Shown here: in pieces, positions 1 to 7,725 of the stretch
Position numbering within the stretch: position 1 is the first letter of the stretch
Layout: each line of letters starts with the position of its first letter
Assembly (NCBI RefSeq): GCF_014696715.1
Contig: NZ_JACJQO010000022.1
Coordinates: 1 to 64,000, forward strand
Length of the DNA stretch: 64,000 bases
Reading direction: 5' to 3'
Origin: Pseudanabaena sp. FACHB-2040
Lineage (GTDB): Bacteria > Cyanobacteriota > Cyanobacteriia > Phormidesmidales > Phormidesmidaceae
Program-made: the position numbers and the translations under genes
Notes under the pieces: model-generated
Told to the model about the DNA's origin: nothing
The model's input: only the letters and a program-made list of their open reading frames with translations
Database searches by the model: none

Positions 1-608
1 CCGGTATAGAGGTCGTAGGAGACTTCGACGCCGCTACTGAGGGTGGTGTTGATCTGGCTGCCGCTGGTGATTTGCCCGGTGGTGGGAGAAAAGTCGGAGG
101 ACTGCCCCTCCTGGGCGGTTAGCGAAGCAGAGAGGTTGACGCCGGGCAGGCGGTCGGCTTGGGCTTCTCGCAGGGCGGCTTGGCTGCGCTCAAGTTCGAG
201 CAGGGCGATTTGCAGCTCTTGGTTGTTGCGGGCAGACAGCTCGATGGCCTGCTCTAGGGTGATGGCCTGAGCCTCTGTGATGCTCACTTCCCCAGGTCGA
301 GTCGGCAGCAGCAGTGGGTTGGCCTCGGGGTCGAGGGCTGAAGAGGTCGGTGGGATTGCGGGTCTGCCAGTGGTTGCCGGGGCAGCAGGTGCCTCCTCAA
401 CCTCCAAGGGTTCCGTGACGGGTTCTTGCTGGGCTAGCAGTGAGGCCGGGGTGACTACATCAGCCTTCAAAGTTTGATTAGTGGAAGAGGAAGCGACTGC
501 GGAGACAGGCAGCTTGGCTTGGGCAGAACTTTGGTGGGATAGCGGGAAAACTGCGATCGCAGTTCCCAGCCCCAGAGTCATCAAATAACGGTGAAAGATA
601 CCTTGCAT
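1..608 (-). CDS. TolC-like outer-membrane efflux protein, N-terminal part (runs off window)
   Basis: An open frame continues from the ATG at 608 to the window edge without a stop (about 202 residues). It begins with a signal peptide-like stretch (hydrophobic residues 10-22, then SSAQA), followed by a Pro/Ala-rich linker. From about residue 115 comes an ITLEQAIELSARNN segment followed by LEQAI-type helices and ALREAQADRLPGVNLSAS, the typical entry of the outer-membrane factor (OEP) fold. Such proteins form the outer-membrane channel of tripartite exporters; the HgdD protein of Anabaena does this for DevBCA. The gene lies last in a co-oriented run that starts with a TetR regulator and DevBCA, so it is probably the channel for that exporter. 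The C-terminal half is outside the window. Confidence 0.8.
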   Translation of the reverse strand, partial: MQGIFHRYLMTLGLGTAIAVFPLSHQSSAQAKLPVSAVASSSTNQTLKADVVTPASLLAQQEPVTEPLEVEEAPAAPATTGRPAIPPTSSALDPEANPLLLPTRPGEVSITEAQAITLEQAIELSARNNQELQIALLELERSQAALREAQADRLPGVNLSASLTAQEGQSSDFSPTTGQITSGSQINTTLSSGVEVSYDLYT

Positions 609-711
609 AGATAATCGATGTCTGTCTGTTGTGGGGGAATTTGCTGGAGAAATAGTGTGCTTCTTCTAAAGACTTTCAGAGGGTTTCTGTGAAATAGAAG
701 AGTTGCCCTGG

Positions 712-2370
712 CTATAGCTTCAGGGCAGTTATTTCAGAACAGGCAAGGTTCAAAGATTGAGCGATCGGAGCATTGCTTAGGGCATTCGTTAAGTAAAGTT
801 CTAGGGGAAATTGATTGAAGTGCTGGCCATAGTTGACGTTAGATAGCAGCTGATATTCAGATTGCCTTTCAAGATAGGTGTTAAAGAAGGCAAGGCTGAG
901 CAGCTTCAAGTACCGCTTTGCTACAGCTGGGTCAGCGCCAGCCAACTCATTCAGCAAACTGCTTTGCCCAGTAGAGACTGCATCATAGCTATGTCCTCCG
1001 CCTTGAATCAGCGCCAGGTACTTGTCAGAGGAATCTAGCCAGGTGAATGGGCAGATTTGCTCTAGCAGCGGTGGTGCAACCCAATCGTCACTGCCCGCCA
1101 CTATGAGCAGGGGAGTGCTTAAGTGCTTTAAGCCTTCTTCTCCAAATAGAGCACTGCCAATTGGGTTAAACACAAAGGCAGCCTGAATGCGTTCGTCCTG
1201 TAATTCATAGTCTACGTTTGGCAGTTGGAGCGCTGAGCACTGCAATAACAGCGATACATTTGCCATATTCAAACTGAACTGAGTTTGGCTGCAAATGTGA
1301 TTCAGGTTCGTAAAATCGATACTGGCCCCCACTAACGCCAAAGCCGTATAGCCGCCAAAAGAATGGCCCACAACTCCAATCTGCCGTAAGTTCAAGCGGT
1401 TTCGTCGGGGCCCAAACTGGTTGCGAGTTTGCAGTTCATCAAGCAAAAAGGTGATATCTCTAGGGCGCTCAATAAATTCGCTGGGTTCTGTCACCTCACG
1501 GGCCAAACCTCGTAAAAGGTTTTGCACCTGCTCAGTGTTGCTATTTGGATGCTCCACCACAGCTACAGCAAACCCATGAGAAGCTAAATGTTCCGCCAAC
1601 TCAATCAGGTCCGTTCGGCTAGCGGCCAACCCATGAGAGAACACGATTACAGGAGCAGGACTGGTTGTAAGAGGTTGATAGAAATCTACGAGGATACGGC
1701 GCTGGCGCAGCTCATCAAAGAGCATTAACACCTCTTTATTCCAAGCGATTTCTCCCAACTCGCTAAGACTTGAGGTTGTCATCGCCTCAAAGTCAGTCAT
1801 TTCCTGATTAGCCAGTTGAGCAATCAAGGTCATGGCCTGATGATTGCGATCGAAAAGCTGGTTGAATTGACCGACGATGTGCTGGGCATAGCTTGCATCA
1901 ACTCGAAGGGTTGACGTAGGAAACTGCCTGATGACATTGAGCGGGGTTAAGCCCTCTGGTTCCGCTGCGGCTAAAATCAAGGCTCCTCGCAAACCCGAAA
2001 ATCCATTTTGCCGAGCCCCGGTTTGAATCGTGTCTCCAAAAAAGCGCAGAGTCTCTTCACCAAAGGAAGAGTAGGTAAGCTGCCCGATCTCAACGGGGGA
2101 TAAAGGGATTGGCTGGATTAAAAACTGGCGAATTTGAGTTAGCTGATCTTCAGGGAGGTAGCGCGCGTAAGCCTGCAGTTCGCTATCAACAGTTCCCTCA
2201 TAAGCAAAGGCTTCTAGGGAAGAGACTGAAATTGAGAATTCAAAAAGCCTATAGGAAACCACTACCCTCTCTGCAGACCAGCTCGGCAGAGGGCGGATAG
2301 CGGCTAAAATTCCAACCGGCAAGGTTGCGATCGCAAAACCATATCTGAGCCATCGATTCCTCAAAACCAT
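712..2370 (-). CDS. Secreted alpha/beta hydrolase with N-terminal DUF1400 domain
   Basis: The 552-residue protein starts with a membrane or signal segment (about residues 8-30). A cyanobacteria-typical DUF1400 domain follows (about 35-165), then an alpha/beta-hydrolase domain from about 240. Visible catalytic elements are the oxyanion-side motif VIVFSHG (241-247), the nucleophile elbow GHSFGG (335-340, Ser337), an acid in VAGSDDW and a His in QGGGHSYD. The domain resembles platelet-activating-factor acetylhydrolase/dienelactone hydrolase types, so an esterase or lipase-like activity on the periplasmic side is inferred; the substrate is unknown. It sits between devA (65 bp upstream) and the TolC-like gene, all on the same strand, which suggests a role connected with the exported compound. 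Confidence 0.82.
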   Translation of the reverse strand: MVLRNRWLRYGFAIATLPVGILAAIRPLPSWSAERVVVSYRLFEFSISVSSLEAFAYEGTVDSELQAYARYLPEDQLTQIRQFLIQPIPLSPVEIGQLTYSSFGEETLRFFGDTIQTGARQNGFSGLRGALILAAAEPEGLTPLNVIRQFPTSTLRVDASYAQHIVGQFNQLFDRNHQAMTLIAQLANQEMTDFEAMTTSSLSELGEIAWNKEVLMLFDELRQRRILVDFYQPLTTSPAPVIVFSHGLAASRTDLIELAEHLASHGFAVAVVEHPNSNTEQVQNLLRGLAREVTEPSEFIERPRDITFLLDELQTRNQFGPRRNRLNLRQIGVVGHSFGGYTALALVGASIDFTNLNHICSQTQFSLNMANVSLLLQCSALQLPNVDYELQDERIQAAFVFNPIGSALFGEEGLKHLSTPLLIVAGSDDWVAPPLLEQICPFTWLDSSDKYLALIQGGGHSYDAVSTGQSSLLNELAGADPAVAKRYLKLLSLAFFNTYLERQSEYQLLSNVNYGQHFNQFPLELYLTNALSNAPIAQSLNLACSEITALKL

Positions 2371-2435
2371 TTTCGTTTTCCTATCTCAATAAAGAAGGTG
2401 AAATCGGTTTGCTCTGCTCAAATCAGGATTTCGGC

Positions 2436-3179
2436 CTAGTGAGCCAGCGCTGCTGGGTCAGGGTGATTGGCTAATCGGCCATCCTCCATGTAGACAATGC
2501 GATCTGCGATATCGAGAATTCGGTTGTCGTGGGTGACGATTAAAATCGTGCAGCGCTGCTCTTTGGCGAGCTGCTGCATTAGGTTGACGACATCTCGGCC
2601 TGATTTTTTGTCTAGTGCGGCTGTGGGTTCATCGGCCAGAATGATTTTGGGGCGGCTGACTAGGGCCCGTGCGATCGCAACCCGCTGCTTTTGCCCACCA
2701 GACAAGTTCTCAGCGTAGTAATCGATGCGGTTTTCTAGGCCGACTGCTTTGATCATGTCGGCGGCCACCGTATCTAAGTCTCCCTGCAAATACTGCTCGT
2801 GCAGTTCCAGCGCCATGCGGACGTTTTGCTTAGCCGTTAGAAACGTCATCAGGTTGTGGGCCTGAAAAATGTAGCCAATCTGTTTGCGCAGCTGCAGTAG
2901 CTGCTGCCGAGTTGCCCCGCAAATCTCCTGGCCCAAAAGTTTGAGGCTGCCTTCTTGGGCAGATCGCAGCCCGCCCATCAGCGTTAGCAGCGTCGTTTTA
3001 CCCGAACCCGACGGGCCGGTCATAATGATGATCTCGCCTGCCCGGATCTCAAGGTTGATATCAAACAGGGCCTGCTTTCGCAGATCTCCCTGACCAAAGT
3101 AATGGTTCAAATTCTGAGCCAAAATAACAGGCTGTTCTACGGCTGCAGCTGTTGCTACAGGAGATGAAAAGGTATCCAT
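2436..3179 (-). CDS. devA: DevA-type ABC exporter ATP-binding subunit
   Basis: The 247-residue nucleotide-binding protein has Walker A GPSGSGKT (55-62), a Q-loop in YIFQAHNL (103-110), signature LSGGQKQR (159-166), Walker B with catalytic Glu (ILADEP, about 180-185) and a THD switch His near 216, so it should be ATPase-competent. It belongs to the MacB/LolD-like group, and its neighbours identify it as DevA, the ATPase of DevBCA. In Anabaena DevBCA exports heterocyst glycolipids; many non-heterocystous cyanobacteria carry paralogues with other, mostly unknown cargo. The gene follows devC after a 76-bp spacer containing a HIP1 site. Which paralogue this is cannot be settled from the sequence alone. 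Confidence 0.88.
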   Translation of the reverse strand: MDTFSSPVATAAAVEQPVILAQNLNHYFGQGDLRKQALFDINLEIRAGEIIIMTGPSGSGKTTLLTLMGGLRSAQEGSLKLLGQEICGATRQQLLQLRKQIGYIFQAHNLMTFLTAKQNVRMALELHEQYLQGDLDTVAADMIKAVGLENRIDYYAENLSGGQKQRVAIARALVSRPKIILADEPTAALDKKSGRDVVNLMQQLAKEQRCTILIVTHDNRILDIADRIVYMEDGRLANHPDPAALAH

Positions 3180-3255
3180 GGTGCACCAAATTCGCTAAAT
3201 GGATTGCGATCGCAAATTCTTCTGATGGGCTTGGGCACTTTGCCCCTCAGCCCGG

Positions 3256-4428
3256 TTAAAAAATATCGGCTGGGTCGGCGCTGTAGAGCTTGCGCATAGC
3301 CACCGTTCCAGAACCGGCGCACATCACAAGGGTCAGCACCAGCACCGTAATCGCCCGGTCGAGCTTCATGCCAATGGGCAGCAGAGTGGCTGCATAGACA
3401 ACCTGATAAAGCCCAGTCGCCAACAGCACACTGGGCACAAAGCCAATCAGCGCCAAAATTAGAGATTCCTGCAGCAATACCATCAGCAGGTAGCGATCGC
3501 TATAGCCCATCGCCTTGAGCGTGGCAAATTCCGGCAGGTGATCGGACACATCAGAGTAGAGAATCTGGTAGACAATCACCACGCCGACGATAAAACCAAT
3601 CACGGTACCCAGACCAAAAATAAAGCCAATGCCGGTACCCTCAGACCAGTACAGCTTCTCAATGTCGGCAAAACCCTCCGGGGTCAGCACCGTGACATCA
3701 TCGGGCAAAGTCGCCTGTAGCTGCTGCATAACCCCTTCAACGTCCGCACCTGGATCAAGCTGAATTAAGCCCACCTCAATCTGGCTAGGGGATCGTTCAG
3801 GAAACAGGTTGAGAAAGGTGGAATCGCTAACGACAACGTTGCCGTCAGCAGCAAAGGAAGACCCCATCTGAAACACCTGGTTTACCTGAAGCTGCCTGCC
3901 GTTTACCTGAACCTGCAGCGGCCCATTTTCAGCTAACAGATCGGGAATCGGGCCATACTCCGGTCGGCCCGCCCGGTCAAAGAGCGCTCCATTCAAAGGC
4001 TTGATGGCCTCCAGGTTTTGCTGAATCTCTGGGTTGGTAAAGGCCGGATTGGCCGGATCGACGCCCCAAATCAGGATGGTGCGGCTCAGCAAAGTCTCAG
4101 GATTGCGCCACTGGGCAGAAGCAATATAAAGCGGGCTGACGGTGGCCACGCCCGCCACACCCAACGCTTGATAAAGCCGCTCCCGCGGGCTGCTGCGAAC
4201 AGCAAACAAAGTTTGAAACTGGGGGTTAGCAATCACTAGATCTGCATTTAGATCCTGATAGGGCTTGGTCGCAGCATCAAACAGTGCCCCCTGAAAGCCC
4301 ATCTGCACAAACATCAAGATGTCGGCAAAGGCAATGCCAGATAGGGCAACTGCTAGGCGGGCCTTTTGCTTAGTTAGCAGCAGCCAGGCCAGGGGAGTTT
4401 TTCGGGTGCGAAATGGCAGCATGGGCAA
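3256..4428 (-). CDS. devC: DevC-type ABC exporter permease
   Basis: The 390-residue protein has the MacB/FtsX-like permease plan: one N-terminal membrane helix (about 25-48, in the conserved region ending MFVQMGFQGALFD), a long periplasmic domain (about 50-260) and three C-terminal membrane helices (about 265-380). The opening stretch with RTKTP-like and LAWLLLTKQKARL segments is characteristic of cyanobacterial DevC. It would form the inner-membrane channel with DevA, coupled through DevB to an outer-membrane factor. It lies 9 bp downstream of devB and 76 bp upstream of devA, which indicates co-transcription. Confidence 0.88.
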   Translation of the reverse strand: MPMLPFRTRKTPLAWLLLTKQKARLAVALSGIAFADILMFVQMGFQGALFDAATKPYQDLNADLVIANPQFQTLFAVRSSPRERLYQALGVAGVATVSPLYIASAQWRNPETLLSRTILIWGVDPANPAFTNPEIQQNLEAIKPLNGALFDRAGRPEYGPIPDLLAENGPLQVQVNGRQLQVNQVFQMGSSFAADGNVVVSDSTFLNLFPERSPSQIEVGLIQLDPGADVEGVMQQLQATLPDDVTVLTPEGFADIEKLYWSEGTGIGFIFGLGTVIGFIVGVVIVYQILYSDVSDHLPEFATLKAMGYSDRYLLMVLLQESLILALIGFVPSVLLATGLYQVVYAATLLPIGMKLDRAITVLVLTLVMCAGSGTVAMRKLYSADPADIF

Positions 4429-4437
4429 GTTCCTAGG

Positions 4438-5673
4438 TTATTGAGCGGCTGGCTGAGTGGTTCTATACCGAACGTCCGTTATGCTTTGAGGCGCAGAAGT
4501 CTCTGGCTGAATCACGACTTGGACCTGTAGATTGGTCAGATTGGCAACGGTGCGGCTGGCTTCGGGGGTGAGGGCGATGCGAACTTCCACCACCCGACGG
4601 TCTAAGTTTTCGCCTGGCTGGTTGCTAAAAACGTTTTGGCGGTCGATCTGCAGGCCCACCTGCGAGACTACGCCCTGCAGCTCTCCACCAAAAGCCTGCC
4701 CGGTGACGACCGCAGCCTGGCCTGGCGTAACTCGGCCAACATCGCTCTGGTAGACCTCTGCCACTACCGCCATTTCATCGGTTTGGCCCAGATCGGCAAT
4801 GCCGCTATCGGTGAGCTTTTCTCCCGGACGGGCATGGACTTTGAGCACCTGTCCGGCGATAGGAGCCCGGATATTGGCCTGCTCTAGGTTGGTTTGAGCT
4901 TGCTGGAGAGCTGCGATCGCACCCTCCACCTCAGCCTGAGCCACCTGCACATCTACCGGACGCACCTCCGCAATGCGATCTAAAGTTGCAGTTGCTTCCC
5001 GCAGCTGAGCCTGAAGGGTAGTCAGCGTGCGGTTGGCGCTCTCTCTGGCCTCGCTCAGCTGAGCTTGAGCGGTGGTCGCTGTCAGGCGATAGCCATCGAG
5101 AGTAGAGGCCGACACCGCCCCTTGCTGGTAAAGCTGCTCAAATCGCTGATACTCCCGCTCAGCGGTTTGCACTTCTGCCTCTAGGCGGGCAAGAGTAGCC
5201 GCCTGCACCGAGCGAGATCCCTCAATTTCGGCCTGCAGTCGGCTGATGTTGGCCCGCTGAGCCTGCAGTTCGCCCGTCTGAGCGCCAGCCTGCACTTGGG
5301 CTAAGCGAGCCTGGGCTGCTCGCACCCGCTCCTGGGCCTGCTGCACCTCATCCTGCAGTCGATTGCGAGAGTCGAGCACCGCGATCACCTGACCGGCCTC
5401 TACCCGATCGCCCTCTCCTACCTGGAGTTCTAGCAGGCGATCGCCATCGAGCGCCATGGGAGCCGCCACTTGAATCACCTCGGTAGCAGGTTCGAGCCGC
5501 CCGAGAGCAGCAATTCCTACAGGTGGCAGCACTTCAGCAGACGATTCCGCCTCTTCCCTAGCCTGGTTAAAGGTGGCAACACCGTAAACGGTTAGGCCGC
5601 TGACGGCTGCGATCGCACCGATAGCCAACCCCCACGCCCTACGATTCTTTAGCCTCAATACGCCCTGCAGCAT
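4438..5673 (-). CDS. devB: DevB-type membrane fusion protein (HlyD family)
   Basis: The 411-residue periplasmic adaptor has one N-terminal membrane anchor (about 13-33). It is followed by the first half of a lipoyl-like domain (LEVGEGDRVEAGQVIAVLDS region), a long Gln/Ala-rich coiled-coil hairpin (about 110-270), then the second lipoyl half (ANIRAPIAGQVLKVHARPGE) and a beta-barrel domain. This is the HlyD/DevB architecture that bridges inner-membrane permease and outer-membrane channel. The start lies 21 bp after the tetR stop and the stop 9 bp before devC, so it reads as the first structural gene of the exporter operon. Confidence 0.88.
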   Translation of the reverse strand: MLQGVLRLKNRRAWGLAIGAIAAVSGLTVYGVATFNQAREEAESSAEVLPPVGIAALGRLEPATEVIQVAAPMALDGDRLLELQVGEGDRVEAGQVIAVLDSRNRLQDEVQQAQERVRAAQARLAQVQAGAQTGELQAQRANISRLQAEIEGSRSVQAATLARLEAEVQTAEREYQRFEQLYQQGAVSASTLDGYRLTATTAQAQLSEARESANRTLTTLQAQLREATATLDRIAEVRPVDVQVAQAEVEGAIAALQQAQTNLEQANIRAPIAGQVLKVHARPGEKLTDSGIADLGQTDEMAVVAEVYQSDVGRVTPGQAAVVTGQAFGGELQGVVSQVGLQIDRQNVFSNQPGENLDRRVVEVRIALTPEASRTVANLTNLQVQVVIQPETSAPQSITDVRYRTTQPAAQ

Positions 5674-5694
5674 CTCACAACCCTCGCCTCATAG

Positions 5695-6294
5695 CTAACA
5701 ATCAACGACTTTTGACTCGGAAGCCTGCTGTTTTTCCAGATAGAGCCGCAGCATCTCCAGCAGCAGGCGGGCATGGTCTTGGAACGAAAAGCCTTCTGGC
5801 TCATACATCCGGTGCAGCAAAATGCCGTCTACAACACAGCCCAGAAATTCTAGAAGAGGCTTGTCCTCAATACCCAACAGCTCAGCTATCTGCGGCTCGC
5901 TCTCCCTCCAGACATCGTGAAATACCTGACAAGGAGACTTATTCTCACGCTGCTGATGCTGATAAAACTCGACCCAAATCAGGTTCTGCTTGATGAAATA
6001 GTCTTCGTGCTCAGCAACAAATTGAAGGGCCACTTCAGCTCGTTCGAGCGTTGCCTCTTTTTCACTCATAACAGCGATCGCATTTTTAATGTCCTGCAAA
6101 GACATCTCCCGCACTAGCTGTTCAAAGAGGGCTTCTTTGCTAGGGAAGTAGTGGTAAAGCGTGCCAGTAGACACCCCCAACCCTTGAGCAATTTGCCGCA
6201 TTGTTAAAGCGGCGTATCCCTTCTCGGCAAACAAGTCGAAGCATTGCCTCAGTAACTCCCTACGGTATTGATCATGGTCAACAATCTTGGGCAT
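5695..6294 (-). CDS. TetR/AcrR-family transcriptional regulator
   Basis: The 199-residue protein has a classical N-terminal TetR helix-turn-helix (about residues 9-55), including LTMRQIAQGLGVSTGTLYHYF and SKEALFEQLV. The rest is a helical ligand-binding and dimerisation domain. It is the first gene of the run tetR-devB-devC-devA-hydrolase-tolC, only 21 bp from devB, so it probably regulates its own operon in response to the exported compound. A short inverted repeat in the upstream spacer (6380-6398) is a candidate operator. The effector is unknown. Confidence 0.88.
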   Translation of the reverse strand: MPKIVDHDQYRRELLRQCFDLFAEKGYAALTMRQIAQGLGVSTGTLYHYFPSKEALFEQLVREMSLQDIKNAIAVMSEKEATLERAEVALQFVAEHEDYFIKQNLIWVEFYQHQQRENKSPCQVFHDVWRESEPQIAELLGIEDKPLLEFLGCVVDGILLHRMYEPEGFSFQDHARLLLEMLRLYLEKQQASESKVVDC

Positions 6295-6379
6295 AATCGC
6301 TCGAACGGCTTGGAATATAAAAAGTAGAGCTGCTTAAAAATAACTCCACTCACTGTCCAATATTTTATATCGAACGATT

Positions 6380-6398
6380 GTTATACAAATTTTATAAC
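6380..6398. promoter_or_regulatory. Candidate operator: inverted repeat GTTATA-N7-TATAAC
   Basis: A perfect 6-bp inverted repeat (GTTATA, 7-bp spacer, TATAAC) lies in the AT-rich divergent spacer between the TetR gene (starts at 6294, minus) and the RRM gene (starts at 6546, plus). Its size fits TetR-family operators, but no binding data exist and a short AT-rich palindrome can arise by chance. Confidence 0.3.
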
Positions 6399-6423
6399 GC
6401 AGCTGAGCTTCCTTGTAAAGGGG

Positions 6424-6451
6424 TTGGCCGCCTAAAAAGCCATGCTATGCT
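6424..6451 (+). promoter_or_regulatory. Possible sigma70-type promoter for the RRM gene
   Basis: TTGGCC at 6424-6429 and TATGCT at 6446-6451 are separated by 16 bp and point toward the RRM gene. Transcription from here would leave a leader of roughly 85-90 nt, in keeping with the long regulated 5' leaders reported for cyanobacterial cold-induced rbp genes. The match is visual only and the -35 element is weak. Confidence 0.28.
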
Positions 6452-6545
6452 AGAAGAACATTTGGGATTATTTTCGGTTGTGTAATTCGTCTTCAGGCGT
6501 TTCTCCGGATCTAACTCTCCTCAAATCTCGATTCGGAGATCTTTC

Positions 6546-6818
6546 ATGTCTATCTACGTTGGAAATTTGTCTTACCAGGCTACTGAGGGAGACATTTCCC
6601 AAATTTTTGCCGAGTATGGAACTGTTAAGCGCGTTCAGCTGCCGACTGACCGCGAAACCGGACGGATGCGGGGCTTTGCTTTTGTAGAAATGGCTACAGA
6701 TGCTGAGGAAGATGCGGCAATCGAAGCTCTAGACGGAGCTGAGTGGATGGGTCGCGACATCAAAGTTAACAAAGCCAAGCCGCGTGAAAGCAGAGGCCCT
6801 TCTCGCAGCAGCTGGTAA
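6546..6818 (+). CDS. RNA-binding protein with one RRM domain (cyanobacterial Rbp type)
   Basis: The 90-residue protein is almost entirely one RNA recognition motif. RNP2 is IYVGNL (3-8) and RNP1 is RGFAFVEM (42-49), followed by the typical ALDGAEWMGRDIKVNKAKPRE end of the domain and a short Arg/Ser/Gly tail. Cyanobacterial Rbp proteins bind single-stranded RNA, and several are induced by cold or help localise mRNAs near thylakoids. It is followed after 146 bp by rpsU with a hairpin terminator in between; the rbp-rpsU pairing is known from Anabaena species. Confidence 0.92.
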   Translation: MSIYVGNLSYQATEGDISQIFAEYGTVKRVQLPTDRETGRMRGFAFVEMATDAEEDAAIEALDGAEWMGRDIKVNKAKPRESRGPSRSSW

Positions 6819-6876
6819 GCCAGCCATTAAAGTTCAACCGCTAGCAGGCTTTTAAGCTTGAGCGTTACAGTCTTGA

Positions 6877-6906
6877 GGGTAGACAAGGCGTCTACCCTTT
6901 TTGTTT
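6877..6906 (+). terminator. Rho-independent terminator/attenuator between rbp and rpsU
   Basis: GGGTAGAC (6877-6884) pairs perfectly with GTCTACCC (6890-6897) around a 5-nt loop and is followed by a U-rich run (TTTTTGTTT). It ends the rbp transcript, but partial read-through would feed rpsU 59 bp further on. Confidence 0.75.
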
Positions 6907-6964
6907 ACCTCTATTCAATCAATTCGTCTTCTTTAAGACAGACGCAAGCTTATCAGGAGATCGA

Positions 6965-7150
6965 ATGGCACAAGTCACACTAGGCGAAGATGAGGGCATT
7001 GAGTCAGCCCTACGCCGCTTCAAACGAAAAGTATCTCGAGCGGGAATTTTCCCAGACATGCGGAAAAACCGCCACTTTGAAACCCCCATCGAAAAACGCA
7101 AGCGCAAGGCGCTCTCTAGACAAAAACGGAGACGCAGTAACTTCCGTTAA
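6965..7150 (+). CDS. rpsU: 30S ribosomal protein bS21
   Basis: The 61-residue, very basic protein has the bS21 signature: [17 protein letters not shown] in the first half, then a conserved RKNRHFETP segment and the terminal Arg/Lys cluster ([13 protein letters not shown]). bS21 joins the small ribosomal subunit late and influences initiation. A good Shine-Dalgarno (AGGAG near 6955-6959) precedes the ATG. It follows the RRM gene, an arrangement known in other cyanobacteria, so its supply may be tied to the terminator upstream. Confidence 0.95.
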   Translation: MAQVTLGEDEGIESALRRFKRKVSRAGIFPDMRKNRHFETPIEKRKRKALSRQKRRRSNFR

Positions 7151-7310
7151 ATTTCTCCGCCATACTGCCCCAAGCTAGCGTCTATGACAACCCTTCTAGC
7201 AAGATGGACAAGGCGTAGGGGCGGGTTCTTTTGCAGCTAGAAGTGCAGCCAATTTACAAATACTTGTAAAAGCTGTAGCTCATGCCTGGAAAACATTTAG
7301 AGGTTATCGA

Positions 7311-7634
7311 ATGATGAAAGTTCCAGAATTAGTAAGTCGTTACAAAGCCGGACAACGAGATTTCAGAAACCTAAACCTGATTGCGGCAAATCTTAGAAAC
7401 CTCAATTTTGCCGGTGCGAACTTCAGCGGCAGTAATTTCACTGGCGCAAATTTGACGGGAACCAATTTGAGCTGTGCCAACTTAACTGGCGCAAATCTAA
7501 CCAAGGCCAAGTTCTCAGAAACCAACCTAACGCGCTCAAATCTCAGCAATTCTGATTTAAGTGGTGTTGATCTGAGCCGGGCCAATCTTAGGCAAGCATA
7601 TCTCACTGGGGCCAACATGCCGCAGCCTATCTAG
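7311..7634 (+). CDS. Pentapeptide-repeat protein
   Basis: The 107-residue protein consists, after about 25 residues, of uninterrupted A(N/D)LXX-type pentapeptides (ANLRNLNFAGANFSGSNFTG and onward to ANLRQAYLTGANM). Such repeats fold into a right-handed quadrilateral beta-helix. Cyanobacteria encode many of these proteins, mostly of unknown function. No signal peptide or extra domain is visible. Two adjacent ATG codons (7311 and 7314) could serve as start. It is followed by a strong hairpin that separates it from convergent malQ. Confidence 0.85.
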   Translation: MMKVPELVSRYKAGQRDFRNLNLIAANLRNLNFAGANFSGSNFTGANLTGTNLSCANLTGANLTKAKFSETNLTRSNLSNSDLSGVDLSRANLRQAYLTGANMPQPI

Positions 7635-7670
7635 CCGTGGCCGATGTAGCCGCAGCTTGCGTAGAAGATT

Positions 7671-7704
7671 GAAACAGAGGTGCAGCCAGCTGCACCTCTG
7701 TTTC
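7671..7704. terminator. Strong bidirectional hairpin between pentapeptide gene and malQ
   Basis: A perfect 15-bp stem (GAAACAGAGGTGCAG at 7671-7685 with CTGCACCTCTGTTTC at 7690-7704) closes a 4-nt loop. It lies between two convergent genes (stops at 7634 plus and 7726 minus), so it can terminate both. The T tract is imperfect on both sides. Confidence 0.7.
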
Positions 7705-7725
7705 GTTAGGGTGTTTTGTTAGGGC

